A stretch of 64,000 nucleotides of DNA from Homarus americanus (Eukaryota; Arthropoda; Malacostraca; Decapoda; Nephropidae), in assembly GCF_018991925.1 (NCBI RefSeq), contig NW_024735554.1, positions 3,873,025 through 3,937,024 on the forward strand. The letters run 5' to 3'. This document shows, one piece after another, positions 44,755 through 58,320 of this stretch; position 1 is the stretch's first letter, and each line of letters begins with the position of its first letter. The position numbers were made by a program, and so were the translations under genes. Below the pieces are notes generated by a model. The model was not told where the DNA came from, ran no database searches, and saw only the letters and a program-made list of their open reading frames with translations.

Positions 44755-46615
44755 TACTGTTACTTGCCTGCCTCTTGCCCCAACTCCTGACCTTGCCTCT
44801 TGCCCTAGCTCCCTACCCCTGCTTCTTGCCCCAACTCCTGACCTTGCTTCTTGCCCTAGCTCCCTACTCCCTGCCTCTTGCCCCAACTCCCTGACCTTGT
44901 CTCTTCCCTTAGCTCCCACCCTGCCTCTTGCCCTAGCTCCTGACCTTGCCTCTTGCCCCAACTCCTGACCTTGTCTCTTGTCCCAACTCCCTGACCTTGC
45001 CTCTGCCCTAGCTCCCACCCTGCCTCTTGCCCCAACTCCCTGACCTTGCCTCTGGCCCTAGCTCCCACCCTGCCTTGCCCCAACTCCCTGACCTTGCCTC
45101 TGCCCTAGCTCCCTACTTGCCTCTTGGCCCCAACTCCCTGACCTTGCTCTTGCCTAGCTCCCTGCCCTGCCTCTTTCTCTCAACCCCCTGACCTTGCCTC
45201 TGCCCTAGCTCCTACTCCTTCCTCTTGCCCCAACTCCTGATCCTTGCCTTGCCTTAGCTCCCTACCCTGCTCTTGCCTTAGCTCCCACTCCTGCCTCTGT
45301 CCAACTCCTGACCTTGCTCTCTTGCCCTAGCTCCCACCCTTCCTTGCCCCAACTCCCTGACCTTACCTCTTGCCTTAGCTCCCCACTCCTGCCTCTGCCC
45401 TAGCTCCCTACTCCTGCCTCTTGCCCCAACTCCTGACCTTGCCTCTTGCCCTAGCTCCCACTCCTCCTCTTGCCCCAACTCCCTGACCTTGCCTCTTGCC
45501 TAGCTCCCTACTCCTTCCTCTTGCCCCAACTCCCTGACCTTGCCTCTTGCCTCAGCTCCCCACTCCTTGCCTCTTGCCCCAACTCCTGACCTTGCCTCTT
45601 GCCCTAGCTCCCTACCCTGCCTCTGCCCCCAACTCCCTGACCTTGCCTCTGGCCCCAACTCCCTGACCTTGCCTCTTGCCTCTAGCTCCCTACTCCTGCC
45701 TCTTGCCCCAACTCCCTGACCTTGCCTTGCCCTAGCTCCCTTCACCCTTCCTCTTGCCTCCAACTCCCTGACTCTTGCCTCTTGCCTCAGCTCCCTACCC
45801 TGCCTCTTGCCCCAACTCCCTGACCTTGCCTCTGCTCTAGGCTCCTGCCTCTTGTTCTAACTCCCTGACCTTGCCTCTGCCCCAACTCCCTGACCTTGCC
45901 TCTGCCCTAGCTCCCCACCCTGCCTCTTGCCCCAACTCCCTACCCTGCTCCTTGCCCTAGCTCCTGACCTTGCCTCTGCCAACTCCTGACCTTGCCTCTG
46001 TCCCAACTCCTGATCTTGCCTCTGTCCTAGCTCCCTACCCTGCCTCTGCCCCAACTCCCTGACCTTGCCTCTTGGCCCTAGCTCCCTACTCCTGCCTCTT
46101 GCCCCAACTCCCTGACCTTGCCTCTGCTCCTAGCTCCCACCCTGCCTCTTGCCCCAACTCCCTGACCTTGCCTCTTGCCCCAGCTCCCTACCCTGCCTCT
46201 GTCTCAACTCCTGACCTTGCCTCTTGCCCTAGCTCCCCACTCCTGCCTCTTGCCCCAACTCCTGACCTTGCCTCTGTCTCAGCTCCCTACTCCTGCCTCT
46301 TGCCCCAACTCCCTGACCTTGCCTTCTGCCCCAACTCCCTGACCTTGCTCTCTTGCCCTAGCTCACTCCTGCCTCTTGCCCCAACTCCTCCTGCTCTCTG
46401 CCCCAGCTCCTGACCTGCTCTGCCCCAACTCCTGACCTTGCCTTCTGCTCCCAACTCCCTGACCTTGCCTTGCCCTAGCTCCCTACCCTGCCCTTGCCCC
46501 CAACTCCCTGACCTTGCCTCTTGCCCTAGCTCCCTACTCCTGCCTCTTGCCCCAACTCCTGACCTTGCCTCTTGCCCCTAGCTCACTCCCTGCCTCTTGC
46601 CCTCCCCTTGTTCAG
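44755..46615. repeat. ~50-bp minisatellite, 1.85 kb
   Basis: Alternating CCAACTCCCTGACCTTGCCTCT and CCTAGCTCCCTACCCTGCCTCT half-units, close to 38 full units with frequent 1-2 bp changes. Counterpart is only about 730 bp (48890-49620). Confidence 0.95.
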
Positions 46616-46714
46616 CTAGGAGTGGTTGGTACTCGGTGCCTTACCATCACTGTCAGTTGATTATCAAAACAAAACAGTCGAGGAACATGTCTGTACACTG
46701 TTTACTTTGGCTGG

Positions 46715-46990
46715 CTCACCTCCTCCTCCTCCCACTCTTCCTCCCACTCCTCCTCCCACTCCCTCCTCCCACTCCTCCTCCTCCTCCTCCTCCCACTCTT
46801 CCTCCTCCCCACCCTCCCCCCCTCCCACTCCTCCTCCCACCTTTCCTCCTCCCACTTCTTCCCTTCTCACCTCATTCTTCCTCCCATCTTTCTCTTATTC
46901 TCTTCCACTGTCTTCTTCCTCTCCCCCTTCCTCCTCCCACCTTCCTCCTATTCTTCTTCCTCTCTCTTCCTCCTCCCACCCTCCTTCCTT
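46715..46990. repeat. (TCC)-rich array
   Basis: CCTCCTCCCACTCTT-type units. Counterpart: 48525-48775. Confidence 0.9.
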
Positions 46991-47131
46991 AGCTACGAGT
47001 AAGTCGACCATAGTGAATAATGACGGGGATTTATTTAGTCTTCTTGACAGATGACCATAACTTTAGAAACTATTTTGGTGACAGAAAACGGATTTATGTT
47101 AAGTCTGTCGGCCGTTCCTTCCTCCCTCCCC

Positions 47132-47163
<32 letters not shown>

Positions 47164-47235
47164 TCCCTTCTTTCCTAGACGTCCTTTTCTCCTTCCTGAT
47201 CCCTTCCTTTCTTCTTCCCACACACGCCCTCCCTC

Positions 47236-47301
<66 letters not shown>

Positions 47302-47308
47302 ACACACG
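47236..47308. repeat. (CA)n microsatellite
   Basis: CA run of about 70 bp. Counterpart (GT) is only about 34 bp at 48241-48274. Confidence 0.95.
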
Positions 47309-47714
47309 GTCAGGGTCAGAGTCAACCAGATAAATATCTGTGTAATTCTGTTGGTCTTAATCAGCCACAGGTGCCGGCTGGGCGGGGACGGCTCAATGGT
47401 CAGATTAGTACGTATTATTCCCCGCCTTATCCTTATATTGTGTTCTGGTGTCTGTCTGTCTGAGATGCTTTATGTGTCTTTGAGGTGGATAGGTGGGGAG
47501 GGGGGGGGAGGGGGAAGGCGATAGGCTTTCTGGGGGTAGGGGGGTTGGGGAAGAAGTGGAGCCATACAAAGGGTTAATGAAGAATAGGAAAGAAAGAAGA
47601 GCAGGGCCGTGTACAGGGTCGGTCAGATGGGGACTGAGAGTTTGTAAAAGGGCACCATCCCTGAGTGAGGAGGCGAGGAAGCGACCTCCACAGCTGGGGG
47701 GTCCGGGATGTCTT
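47309..47714. other. Unique sequence at the contig 2 end
   Basis: No gene recognised. Its reverse complement begins the next contig. Confidence 0.5.
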
Positions 47715-47814
47715 NNNNNNNNNNNNNNNNNNNNNNNNNNNNNNNNNNNNNNNNNNNNNNNNNNNNNNNNNNNNNNNNNNNNNNNNNNNNNNNNNNNNNN
47801 NNNNNNNNNNNNNN
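47715..47814. other. Assembly gap (100 N) at the palindrome centre
   Basis: Exactly 100 N. Left flank ends GGTCCGGGATGTCTT; right flank starts CAGATCAGATTAAGACATCC, the reverse complement within about ten bases of the gap. Confidence 0.99.
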
Positions 47815-48240
47815 CAGATCAGATTAAGACATCCCCGGACCCCCCAGCTGTAGAGGGTCGCTTCGCTCGCCTCCTCACTCCAGGGATGGTGCCCTTTTTA
47901 CAAACTCTCAGTCCCCCATCTGACCGACCCTGTACACGGCCCTGCTCTTCTTTCTTTCCCTATTCTTCATTAACCCTTTGTATGACCTCCCCACTTCTTC
48001 CCCCAACCCCCCTACCCCAGAAAGCCTATCGCCTTCTCCCCTCACCCACCTATCCACCTCAAGACACATAAAGCATCTCTCGGACAGACAGACACCGAAC
48101 ACAATATAAGGATAAGGCGGGGAATAATACGTACTAATCTGACCATTGAGGAGCCGTCCCCGCCCAGCCGGCACCTGATTGGCTGATTAAGACCAACAGA
48201 ATTACACGAGATATTTATCTGGTGTGACTCTGACCCTGAC

Positions 48241-48274
48241 CGTGTGTGTGTGTGTGTGTGTGTATGTGTGTGTG
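48241..48274. repeat. (GT)n microsatellite
   Basis: Mirror of 47236-47308, shortened. Confidence 0.9.
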
Positions 48275-48524
48275 TAAGGAGGGAGAGACGTGTGTGGGAA
48301 GAAGAAAGGAAGGGATCGGGAAGGAGAAAAGGACGTCTAGGAAAGAAGGAAGGGAGAGAGACAGAGAGAGAGAGAGAGGGAGGAGGAAGGGAACTTGGCC
48401 GACGAACTTAACATAAAATCCGTTTTCTGTCACCAAAATAGTTTCTAAAAGTTATGGTCATCTGTCAAGAAGACTAAATAAATCCCCGTCATTATTCACT
48501 ATGGTCGACTTACTCGTAGCTAAG

Positions 48525-48775
48525 GAAGGAGGGTGGGAGGAGGAAGAGAGAGGAAGAAGAATAGGAGGAAGGTGGGAGGAGGAAGGGGAGAGGAAGAAGA
48601 CAGTGGAAGAGGAATAAGAGAAATATGGGAGGAGGAGTGGAGTGAGAAGGGAAGGAGTGGGAGGAGGAAGAGTGGGAGGAAGAGTGGGAAGAGGAGTAGT
48701 GGGAGGAGGAAGAGTGGGAGGAGGAGGAGGAGGAGGAGTGGGAGGAGGAAGAGTGGGAGGAGGAGGAGGAGTGAG
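48525..48775. repeat. (GGA)-rich array
   Basis: Mirror of 46715-46990. Confidence 0.9.
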
Positions 48776-48889
48776 CCAGCCAAAGTAAACAGTGTACAGA
48801 CATGTTCCTCGACTGTTTTGTTTTGATAATCAACTGACAGTGATGGTAAGGCACCGAGTACCAACCACTCCTAGCTGGGCAAGGGGAGG

Positions 48890-49620
48890 GGCAAGAGGCA
48901 GGGTAGGGAGCTAGGGCAAGAGGTAAGGTCAGGGAGCTAGGGCAAGAGGCAAGGTCAGGGAGCTAGGCAAGGGGCAAGGTCAGGGAGTTGGGGCAAGAGG
49001 CAGGTGGGGAGCTAAAGAGGCAAGGTCAGGAGCAAGAGGCAGGTAGGGAGCGAGGCGGGCAGGTCAGGGAGCTAGGGACAGGTGAGGAGCTAGGGCAAAC
49101 AGGAGTTGGGGCAAGAGGCAGGGGGAGGGGAAGAGGCAAGGTCAGGGGAGTTGGGGCAAGAGGCAGGGTAGGGAGCTAGGGCAAGAGGCAGGGTAGGGAG
49201 CTAAGGCAAGAGGCAAGGTCAGGGAGTGTGGGGCAAGAGGAAGGGTAGGGAGCTAGGGCAAGAGGCAAGGTCAGGGAGTTGGGGCAAGAGGCAGGGTAGG
49301 GAGCTAGGGCAGGGGCAAGGTCAGGGGAGCTAGGGCAAGAGGCAGGTAGGGAGCTAGGGCAAGAGGCAAGGTCAGGGAGTTGGGGCAAGAGGCAGGTAGG
49401 GAGCTAGGGCAAGAGGCAAGGTCAGGGAGTTGGGGCAAGAGGCAGGGTAGGGAGCCAGGGCAAGAGGCAGGTAGGGAGCAAGGCAAGAGGCAAGGTCGGG
49501 AGTTGGGGCAAGAGGAAGGGTTGGGAGCTAGGGCAGAGGGGGAGCTAGGGCAAGAGGCAGTGGGTAGGGAGCCAAGGCAAGAGGCAAGGTCAGGAGTTGG
49601 GGCAAGAGGCAGGCAAGTAA
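48890..49620. repeat. ~50-bp minisatellite, right arm
   Basis: Mirror of 44755-46615 with fewer than half of its units. Confidence 0.95.
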
Positions 49621-49689
49621 CAGTAACACTCAGCAACAGTAACAGTTGGTTATCGTAGCTTGACCTCTCTCTCCTGTCTAAACGCTTCT

Positions 49690-49880
49690 TCAATCCGACT
49701 GACTGTTTGACTGACTAACCGACCAACCGACCATTTCATTGTTTAGCCGACCGATCACCCGACCCTTCACTAGTTGACTAACCGACCAACCGACCGACCG
49801 TTTCACTTTTTAACTAACTGGACCGACCGACCACTTCACTGCTTGCTTAACTACCTGACTGACTGATTTTCTAAATGACC
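49690..49880. repeat. GACCGACCGA short-period repeat
   Basis: Mirror of 44475-44665. Confidence 0.85.
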
Positions 49881-50019
49881 GACTGACTCTTTGGACTGAG
49901 GACTGAATAGGTGGGGTGGGGGTGGAGTTCACTGACCTCTTCGTCACGCCTCCGCCAGGGTGTTACTCGTGACACCCCAACGCCAGCACCAGCGATCGTC
50001 CACGCCAGGGTGAAAGTGA

Positions 50020-50495
50020 AGTGGTAGGGTGGTGGTGAAGGAAGTAATGAAGGAAGTAATGAAGGAAGTGAATGAGAAGTAATGAAGGAAGGAATAAAGA
50101 ATTGGTAATGAAGGAAGTGGTGGTGGTGGTGAAGGGAAGGAGAAGGAATAAATTGAATGAAGGAAGTGGTGGTGGTGGTGGTAGGGTAATGAAGGAAGAA
50201 ATGAAGGAAGTGGTAATGAAAGAAGTAATGAAGGAAGTGGTAATGAAGGAATTGAATGAAAGAAGTGGTGGTGGTGTGAAGGTAGGAATGAAGGAATTGG
50301 TAATGAAGGAAGTGGTGTGGTGGTGGTGAAGGAAGTGGTAATGAAGGAAGTGGTACTTAGCTGAAGTGGTATGAAGGAAGTAATGAAGGAAGTAAGAATA
50401 AGTGGTAATGAAGGAAGTGGTGGTGGTGGTGAAGGGTGGTAATAAAGGAATTGGTAATGAAGGGTGGTGGTGGTGGTGGTGGTGGTGGTGGTCTC
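50020..50495. repeat. GGTAATGAAGGAAGT array, right arm
   Basis: Mirror of 44100-44330, longer. Units of AATGAAGGAAGTGGT with GGT runs. Confidence 0.9.
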
Positions 50496-50734
50496 CCCGC
50501 CACACCACCAACTGAATTAACTCACATTCATACTGCAAGACTTACCAGTTTATGATAGGTCCCCCCCCCTGCCCTGCCCCTGCTCCTGCCCTGCCCTGCC
50601 TCCTGCTCCCTCCCTGCTCTGTTCTGTTCTCTTGCCCTTCTTGCCCTGTCTTCTGCCCCAGCACCACATGCCCCTGATGACTTAGACTTGTTCTCGTTGT
50701 TGACAAACTTATTTTCATGACACAGATGACGACG

Positions 50735-50880
50735 TGGGTGGAGGCCAGGTGAATGTAGAGGCCAGGTGACGTGGTGGAGGCCAGGTGACGAGGTAGAGGC
50801 CAGGTGACGTGGTGGAGGTTAGGTGACGTGGTGGAGGCCAGGTGACGTGGTGGAGGCCAGGTGACGAGGTAGAGGCACTA
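50735..50880. repeat. ~19-bp minisatellite, right arm
   Basis: Mirror of 43545-43705. Confidence 0.9.
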
Positions 50881-50959
50881 CCTGTTGAGTTTATTGTCTT
50901 ATCACGCCACCCACGCCGCACCACGTCCTGGGAACTGTCTACAAGGTACCCATTACTCT

Positions 50960-51625
50960 CATAAGAACATAAGAACATAAGGAGTCCGCAACAGGCCTGG
51001 CCTGTGCATGGCAGTTCCGAGTCCATCCTGCTCGGATATTATAAGAACTTTATCTATATCCCTTTATTGATTCCTTTCACCCAATTAAACACTTCCCATC
51101 ATATCTCCCGCACTCTTCGTCTTTCTAGGGAATGCAAGTTTAGTTTCTTTAACCTATCCTGATATGGAAGGTTTCTAAGTCCCGGAATCATTTTTCGTCA
51201 TTCTTCGCTGCACTGACTCTAGTGAATTTATATCCATTCTATAATAAGGGCACCAGAACTGAACCGCATAATCGAGGTGCGGCCTGACCTAGCGCAAGAT
51301 ATAGTTGTAATAAGACCTCTGCAATCTTATTACTTACACCTCTAGATATAAAACCCAATACTCTGTTTGCTTTATTTCCTGAACATTAACGCACTGTTTT
51401 CTAGGCTGTAGGTCCGTTGCATAAGCACCCCTAAGTCTCTTTCTACAAGTCGACTTCTGTTGATGTTGTTAGGCTGTATATATTGACAGTATTTGTTCTT
51501 CCAGTATCGACGCGCTGCACTTGCTGGTGTTGAATTTCATTTGCCATTTTTTTCTGACCACTCCTGCAGTTTACTTAAATCCTCCTAGTGCATTTTGCAT
51601 CCTGCCCTGAATTAATCTGCTGCCC
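50960..51625 (-). mobile_element. CR1/jockey-like LINE 3' part, right-arm copy
   Basis: Reverse-complement counterpart of 42090-42934, about 180 bp shorter because of an internal loss near 51017 (3' UTR and C-terminal codons) plus small deletions. Begins with ATAAGAAC octamers at about 50961. Confidence 0.85.
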
Positions 51626-51739
51626 AATGAATTAATCTCTCTCAGGGAGCACTACACGTTATCTCAGGACGTGGTTCACCTGGCACAGTGAGGGCAGCTC
51701 CGTGGGGACAAATAATCAGAGTAACCGCAAAAGGTGTTG

Positions 51740-52490
51740 TGTGTGTGGGCAGACAGGGGGTGGAGGTACTGTGGGCAGCGACAGGGGGTGGAGGTGCACT
51801 GCGGGCGACAGGGGTGGAGGTGTACTGTGGGCTGCGACAGGGGTGGAGGTGTACTTGCATGGGCGACAGGGGTGAGGTGTACTGGCACAGGGGTGGAGGT
51901 GTACAGGCGCGACAGGGGTGGAGGTGTACGGGCGGCGACAGGGGATGGAGGTGTACTGCGGGCGGCGACAGGTGGAGGTGTACTGTGGGCTGCGACAGGT
52001 GGAGGTGTACTGCTGGCGGCGACAGGGATGGAGGTGTACTGCGGGCGGCGACAGGGGTGGAGGTGTACTGCGGGCGGCGACAGGGGTGGAGGGTACTGTG
52101 GGCGCGACAGGGTGGAGGTGTACTGGTGGCGGCGACAGGGGTGGAGGTGTACTGCGGGCGGCGACAGGGGTGGAGGTGTACTGCGGGCGGCGACAGGGGT
52201 GGAGGTGTACTGCGGGCGGCGACAGGGGATGGAGGTGTACTGCGGGCGGCGACAGGGGTGGAGGTGTAACAGGGCGGCGGAGGGGTGGAGGTGTACTGCG
52301 GGCGGCGACAGGGGTGGAGGTGTACTGTGGCGGCGACAGGGGTGGAGGTGCACTGCGGGCGGCGACAGGGGGTGGAGGTGCACTGCGGGCGGCGACAGGG
52401 GTGGGAGGCGTACTATGGGCGGCGACAGGGATGGTGTACTGGCGGCGACAGGGGTGGGACTGTATTGCGGGCGGCGACAGGGGTCAGCAT
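51740..52490. repeat. ~28-bp minisatellite, right arm
   Basis: Mirror of 41463-41930, with about ten more units. Confidence 0.95.
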
Positions 52491-52774
52491 TGGGTGACAG
52501 GGCTTGTGAAAGAAGTGTGCAGTAGGGCGGGGTGAGTGCAGTGTGGGTGGTAGTGGAGGGGTGGTGGTGGTAGCTGGGAGGCAAGGGCGGGTTCTCGTAG
52601 GTGTAGGCACTGGGTGGTGTGGGGTGGTGTGCTGTGGTGCTGAGGAGTGGTGGGTCGGGCGGCAGGGTGGTGTCCCTGAGGAGATAAGCGCCTCACCCAC
52701 CCCCTCCCTCCCGACAGTAGTAACTCTCTCCCACAACAAGACTAACTGTCAAAACCCAGTGAAACACACCCATC

Positions 52775-54990
52775 ACTACCACCACTACCACCACCCATCA
52801 CTACCACCACCCATCACCACCACTACCACCACCCATCACTCACCACCACTACCACCACCCATCACTACCACCACTACCACCACCCATCACTACCATCACT
52901 ACCACCACCCATCACTACCCACCACCCATCACTACCACCAACACACCACCACCCATCACCACCACCACTACCACCACCCATCACTACCACCACTACCACC
53001 ACCCATCACTCACCACCACCACCACCCACCACACCACCCATCACTACCACCACCCATCACTACCACCACTCACCACCACCCATCACACCACCCATCACTA
53101 CCACCACCCATCACTACCTCACCACCCATCACCACCATACCACACCCACCCATCACTACCACCACTACCACCACCCATCACTACCACCACTAACACCCAT
53201 CACTTCACCACCACTACCACCACCCATCACTCCCACCACCCATCACCACCATCACTACCACCACCCATCACTACCACCACTACCACCACCCATCACTACC
53301 ACCACTACCACCACCCATCACTACCATCACTACCACCACCCATCACTACCACCACTACCACCACCCATCACTACCACCACTACCACCACCCATCACTACC
53401 ACCACTACCACCACCCATCACTACCACCCACCCATCACTACCATCACTACCACCCACCCATCACTACCACCACTACCACCACCCATCACCACCACCACTA
53501 CCACCCACCCATCACTACCACCACCCATCACCTACCACCACCCATCACTACCATCACTACCACCACCCATCACTACCACCTCACTACCACCACCCATCAC
53601 TACCACCACTACCACCACCCATCACTACCACCACTACCACCACCCATCACTACCACACCACCCATCACTACCACCTCACCCATCACCACACCACCCATCA
53701 CTACCACATCACTACAACCACCCATCACTCACCACCACCACCACCACCCATCACTACCACCACCCATCACTACCACCACCCATCACCACTCACCACCACC
53801 ACCACATCACTACCACCACTACCACCCACCCATCACTACCAACCACTACCACCACACCCACCACCACCACTACCACCACCCATCACCACCACCCTCACTA
53901 CCACCACTACCACACCATCACACCACCACTACCACCACCCCATCACTACCACCACCCATCACTACCACCACTACCACCACCCATCACTACCACCACTACC
54001 ACCACCCATCACCACCACCACTACCACCACCCATCACTACCACCCTCACTACCACCACCCATCACTACCACCACTACCACACCACCCATCACTACCACCA
54101 CCCACACTACCACCACCCATCACTACCATCACTACCACCAACCATCACTACCACCACTACCACCACCCATCACTACCACCACTACCACCACCCATCACTA
54201 CCACACCACCCATCACTACCACCACCCATCACTACCATCACCACCACCACCATCACCACCACCACTACCACCACACCCACTACCCATCACTACCACCACC
54301 CATCACTACCACCACCACCACCCATCACTACCACCACTACCACCACCCATCACTACCACCACCCATCACTACCACCACCACCACCCATCACTACCATCAC
54401 TACCACACCCATCACCACCACCACTACCACCACCCATCACCACCACCACTACCACCACCCATCACAACCACCACTACCACCACCCCATCACTACCACCAC
54501 CCACTCACCACCACCACCCATCACTACCACCACATCACCACCACCACCCACCACCACCACTCACCACCACCCACCACCACCACCACCACCACCCATCACT
54601 ACCACCACCCATCACTACCACCACCATCACCACCATCACTACCACCACCCATCACTACCACCACTACCACCACTAATCACTACCACCACTACCACACCCA
54701 CTCACCACCACCACCACCACCACCACTACCACCACCCACCACTACCACCACCCATCACTCCATCACTACCACCACCCATCACCACCACCACCCATCACTA
54801 CCACCACTACCACCACCCATCACACCACCACCCATCACTACCACCACCCATCACCACCACACCACCACCATCACTACCACCACACCACCATCACTACCAC
54901 CATCACTACCACCACCACTACCACCACTACCACCACACCACTACCACACCATCACTACCACCACTACTACCATCAGCCCACACTACTCCC
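52775..54990. repeat. CACCCATCACTACCACCACTACCAC array, 2.2 kb
   Basis: Mirror of 40516-41180 but about 1.5 kb longer. Units of CCATCACTACCACCACTACC with many single-base losses. Confidence 0.95.
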
Positions 54991-55314
54991 TCGACTGTGT
55001 GAAGATGGAACCATTTAGGACAGGTCCAAGCACACTGTTTACAATGGCACAACACTTGACCCCTGATGACAAGATCGCCGATTATTAACTCTGTAGCCAT
55101 TCACACCCAGTAGGTAAGTAAACTCCTGTGTACTGAACTAAACAAACAATGTACTGTAAATACTCTGTAACAATCAACGTCACAATATCCTGACTACTGG
55201 GGCCTGATAAACACCCTTGTAACCCCTACTGTTATTTTATTTACGCCATGGACAGTATGGTGTGCACAAAAACTAGTCACCACCCCACCACCACCACCAT
55301 TACCATACTGTACA

Positions 55315-55445
55315 CGTAAGGTAGGGTAGGGTAGGGTAGCAGGTAGGTAGGGTAGGCAGGCAGGGTAGGCAGGGCAAGGCAAGGTAGGGTAGGGTAGGGC
55401 AGGGCAGGATAGGGCAGGGTGTAGGTAGGGTAGGGTAGGGGTCGT
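55315..55445. repeat. (TAGGG)n/(CAAGG)n pentamer array, right arm
   Basis: Mirror of 40003-40186. Confidence 0.9.
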
Positions 55446-55683
55446 CTCAAAATCACATGTTGATATAGAACAATCGAGGGGGGATAAGGGTGATAAGGGC
55501 TGTAAGGTCAGTGGGTTTATCAGGGCGAGGGATCAGGGATGTTTTTGGTTCGAGGTTGGTCAGCAGAGACAGACCCCTGACCCTCTGCCCCCTGACACCC
55601 TCCCCCTCACTACCCAGTCCCTGACACACATACATACACTACCACGATTTTCACCATCGTCCTCTGAGCTTAATTGTACCGGG

Positions 55684-55768
55684 GAGAGAGAGAGAGAGAG
55701 AGCCGTTATCATCGCCTCATCCCACCACCCTCCTCTCTCCTTCATCTCTGACCTCCTCTCTCCCCCTG

Positions 55769-55812
<44 letters not shown>
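55684..55812. repeat. (GA)n and (CT)n microsatellites
   Basis: Mirror of 39617-39757. Confidence 0.9.
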
Positions 55813-55813
<1 letters not shown>

Positions 55814-55919
55814 CCTCCACACTCTTGTAACACCAGATGTGATCTTCAACACCAGCAGACGTGACCTACACCAGGCGTGACCTCAGCAATACCCGAGTCA
55901 CTGTCAGACCAATACTCAC

Positions 55920-56770
55920 GCCGGGTCCTGGGTCACGCCAGAGTCTGGGTCACGCTGGAGTCTGGGTCACCTCAGGTCCTGGGTCACGCCGGAGTCCTGG
56001 GTCACGCTGGAGTCCTGGGTCACGCCGGAGTCCTGGGTCACGCTGGAGTCCTGGGTCACGCCGGAGTCTGGGTCACGCTGGAGTCTGGGTCACCAGGTCT
56101 GGGTCATGCCGGGTCCTGGGTCACGCCGGTCTGGATACGCCAGGTCCTGGGTCACGCCGGAGTCTGGGTCACACCGGAGTCCTGGGTCACGCTGAGTCTT
56201 GGGTCATGCTGGAGTCCTGGGTCACACGCCAGGTCCTGGGTCACGCCAGGTCCTGGGTCACCCGGTCTGGGTCACACCAGGTCCTGGGTCACGCTGGAGT
56301 CTTGGGTCACGCTGGAGTCTGGGTCACGCCGGAGTCTGGGTCACGCTGGAGTCCTGGGTCACGCCAGAGTCTGGGTCACGCCAGGTCCTGGGTCACGCCA
56401 GGTCTGGTCGCTGGGTCCTGGGTCACGCCAAGTCCTGGGTCACGCTGGAGTCTGGGTCTGCCGGGTCTGGGTCACGCCGGGTCCTGGGTCACGCTGAGTC
56501 CTGGGTCGCCAGGTCCTGGGTCACGCCAGGTCCTGGGTCACGCCAGAGTCCTGGGTGCTGGAGTCTGGGTCCGCCAGGTCCTGGGTCACGCTGGGTCTTG
56601 GGTCACGCCAGGTCCTGGGTCACGCTGGAGTCTTGGGTCACGCTGGAGTCCTCGGTCACGCCGGGTCCTGGGTCACGCCGGTCTGGGCATGGAGTCTGGG
56701 TCACGCTGGAGTCTTAGGTCACGCTGGGTCCTGGGTCACGCTGGAGTCTTGGGTCACCGCTGGTCTGGGT
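55920..56770. repeat. 18-bp minisatellite, right arm
   Basis: Mirror of 38631-39510 (GGGTCACGCTGGAGTCCT units) with many deletions. Confidence 0.95.
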
Positions 56771-57235
56771 CACGCCTCGCCTCTTGCTCAACGTTACAGC
56801 TCTCCTGTGACTGTCTGAGGCGGAGGTATCCAGCCTTTCTAGAGAGAGAGAGATCATTTAAATATCTATCAATCATATCTATCTCTATCTCATCTAGTCT
56901 ATTCATCTATCCATCCTCCATCTATCTATCACTTACCAATCTAACCTAACTAACCTAACCCCACAACACCAGACGATAAGCGGCGAGTCAGTGAGGTTGG
57001 TGGCACTGAGCGATGATGGAGGTGTGTCAGCCACAGCTATGGGGGTGCCATGTAGAGACCTCAGGCCACCACAGGTCAGTGCCATGGCGACTCAGGGGTC
57101 TGTTCCAGTGTGGTAGTGTGGCAGTGGTATCAAAAGAGACACAGGCAGCCAGGGGTGGTGGTGGTGAGAGTGGTGGTAAAGTGGTTGACTGATGCTGGCA
57201 GGTGTTGAGGTCGTCTCTTGTCTATACTACATACT
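56771..57235. other. Unique sequence between arrays, right arm
   Basis: Mirror of 38148-38630 with small deletions. No gene recognised. Confidence 0.5.
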
Positions 57236-57590
57236 CACACTACCACCACTACACCCCTACCACCTACCCTTCCCACCACCCCTACCACCACCACCACCAC
57301 CACCATCACCCCTACCACCAACCCCTACCACCACCACCACCACCACCACCCACCATCCCCTACCTACCCTACCACCAACCCCTACCACCCCTACCACCAC
57401 CCCTACACCCCTACCCCACCACCACCACCACCACCACCACCACCACCACCACCACCACCACCACACCACCCCTACCACCACCACCACCACCCCTACCACC
57501 ACCACCACCACCACCACCCCACCACCCCCACCCACCACCCTACCACCCACCACCACCCCCCACCACCCACCACCCTACCACCACCTAAGA
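57236..57590. repeat. CCACCACC-rich array, right arm
   Basis: Mirror of 37696-38147. Confidence 0.95.
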
Positions 57591-57754
57591 CATTGGGGGA
57601 CAGGTTGAGACAAACAGACAGTATAACACATGACAGCAGATCGTTTACTGTCCATCATTCCGCTCTATATGTGGGTAATTGACGTTCCTGGTGCTCACAC
57701 AACCATCCGTACATGTGTATACAGTAACACATGTACGTACACAGTAATGAACAT

Positions 57755-57806
57755 ATGTAGACACACACACACACACATACATGCATACATACATACATAC
57801 ATACAC
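57755..57806. repeat. (CA)n/(CATA)n microsatellite
   Basis: Mirror of 37480-37522. Confidence 0.9.
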
Positions 57807-57929
57807 GGTGGTGTGTTAGAAAGGACTGTGGGCAAATATTTATAAAAAGTAACAACACGACAACTTACTTAATGTGTGTGTGTGGGGAGCACAGTGGGGG
57901 GGGTAGATGAGCAGGGCAGAATTAGACAG

Positions 57930-58320
57930 AGCGAGGTGGGGATGAGGTTGGGAAGGTCAGAACGAATTGGGGTGGGTTGGAGGAGAACAGAATGAGTAGG
58001 GATTGGGAGTGAGGAGGCCGAGCAGTGGGAGATTCTGGGGAAGTAGAGCAAGTAGGATGGGCTGGGAGAGAGCAGGAAACGAATAGGGTTAGACTGAGGA
58101 GGAGGGAGCAGAGCGAGGAGTAAGGTTAGGCCTGAGGGAAGGGTAGAGCAGGAGGAGTGGGCTGGGAGGGAGTAGAGCAGGTAGGAGTAGGTTGAGAGGA
58201 GGGGCAGAACAGGTGGGGTTAGAGTGAGGAGGGGCAAGGCTAAGGTAGGGTAGGTTGGGGAGGGGCAGAGCAGAGGTAGGAGTAGGCTGGGGAGGCCAGA
58301 GCGAGGTAGGGTATAGGCCA
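57930..58320. repeat. ~30-bp purine-rich minisatellite, right arm
   Basis: Mirror of 37006-37330. Confidence 0.85.

Noticed and set aside
47493..48071. Open frame spanning the second gap
   Set aside because: It crosses 100 N at the centre of an inverted duplication and has no protein-like motif on either side.
51676..52584. 302-residue minus-strand frame and overlapping plus-strand frames
   Set aside because: Products of the 28-bp minisatellite; no domain and no conservation of frame in the mirror array at 41463-41930.
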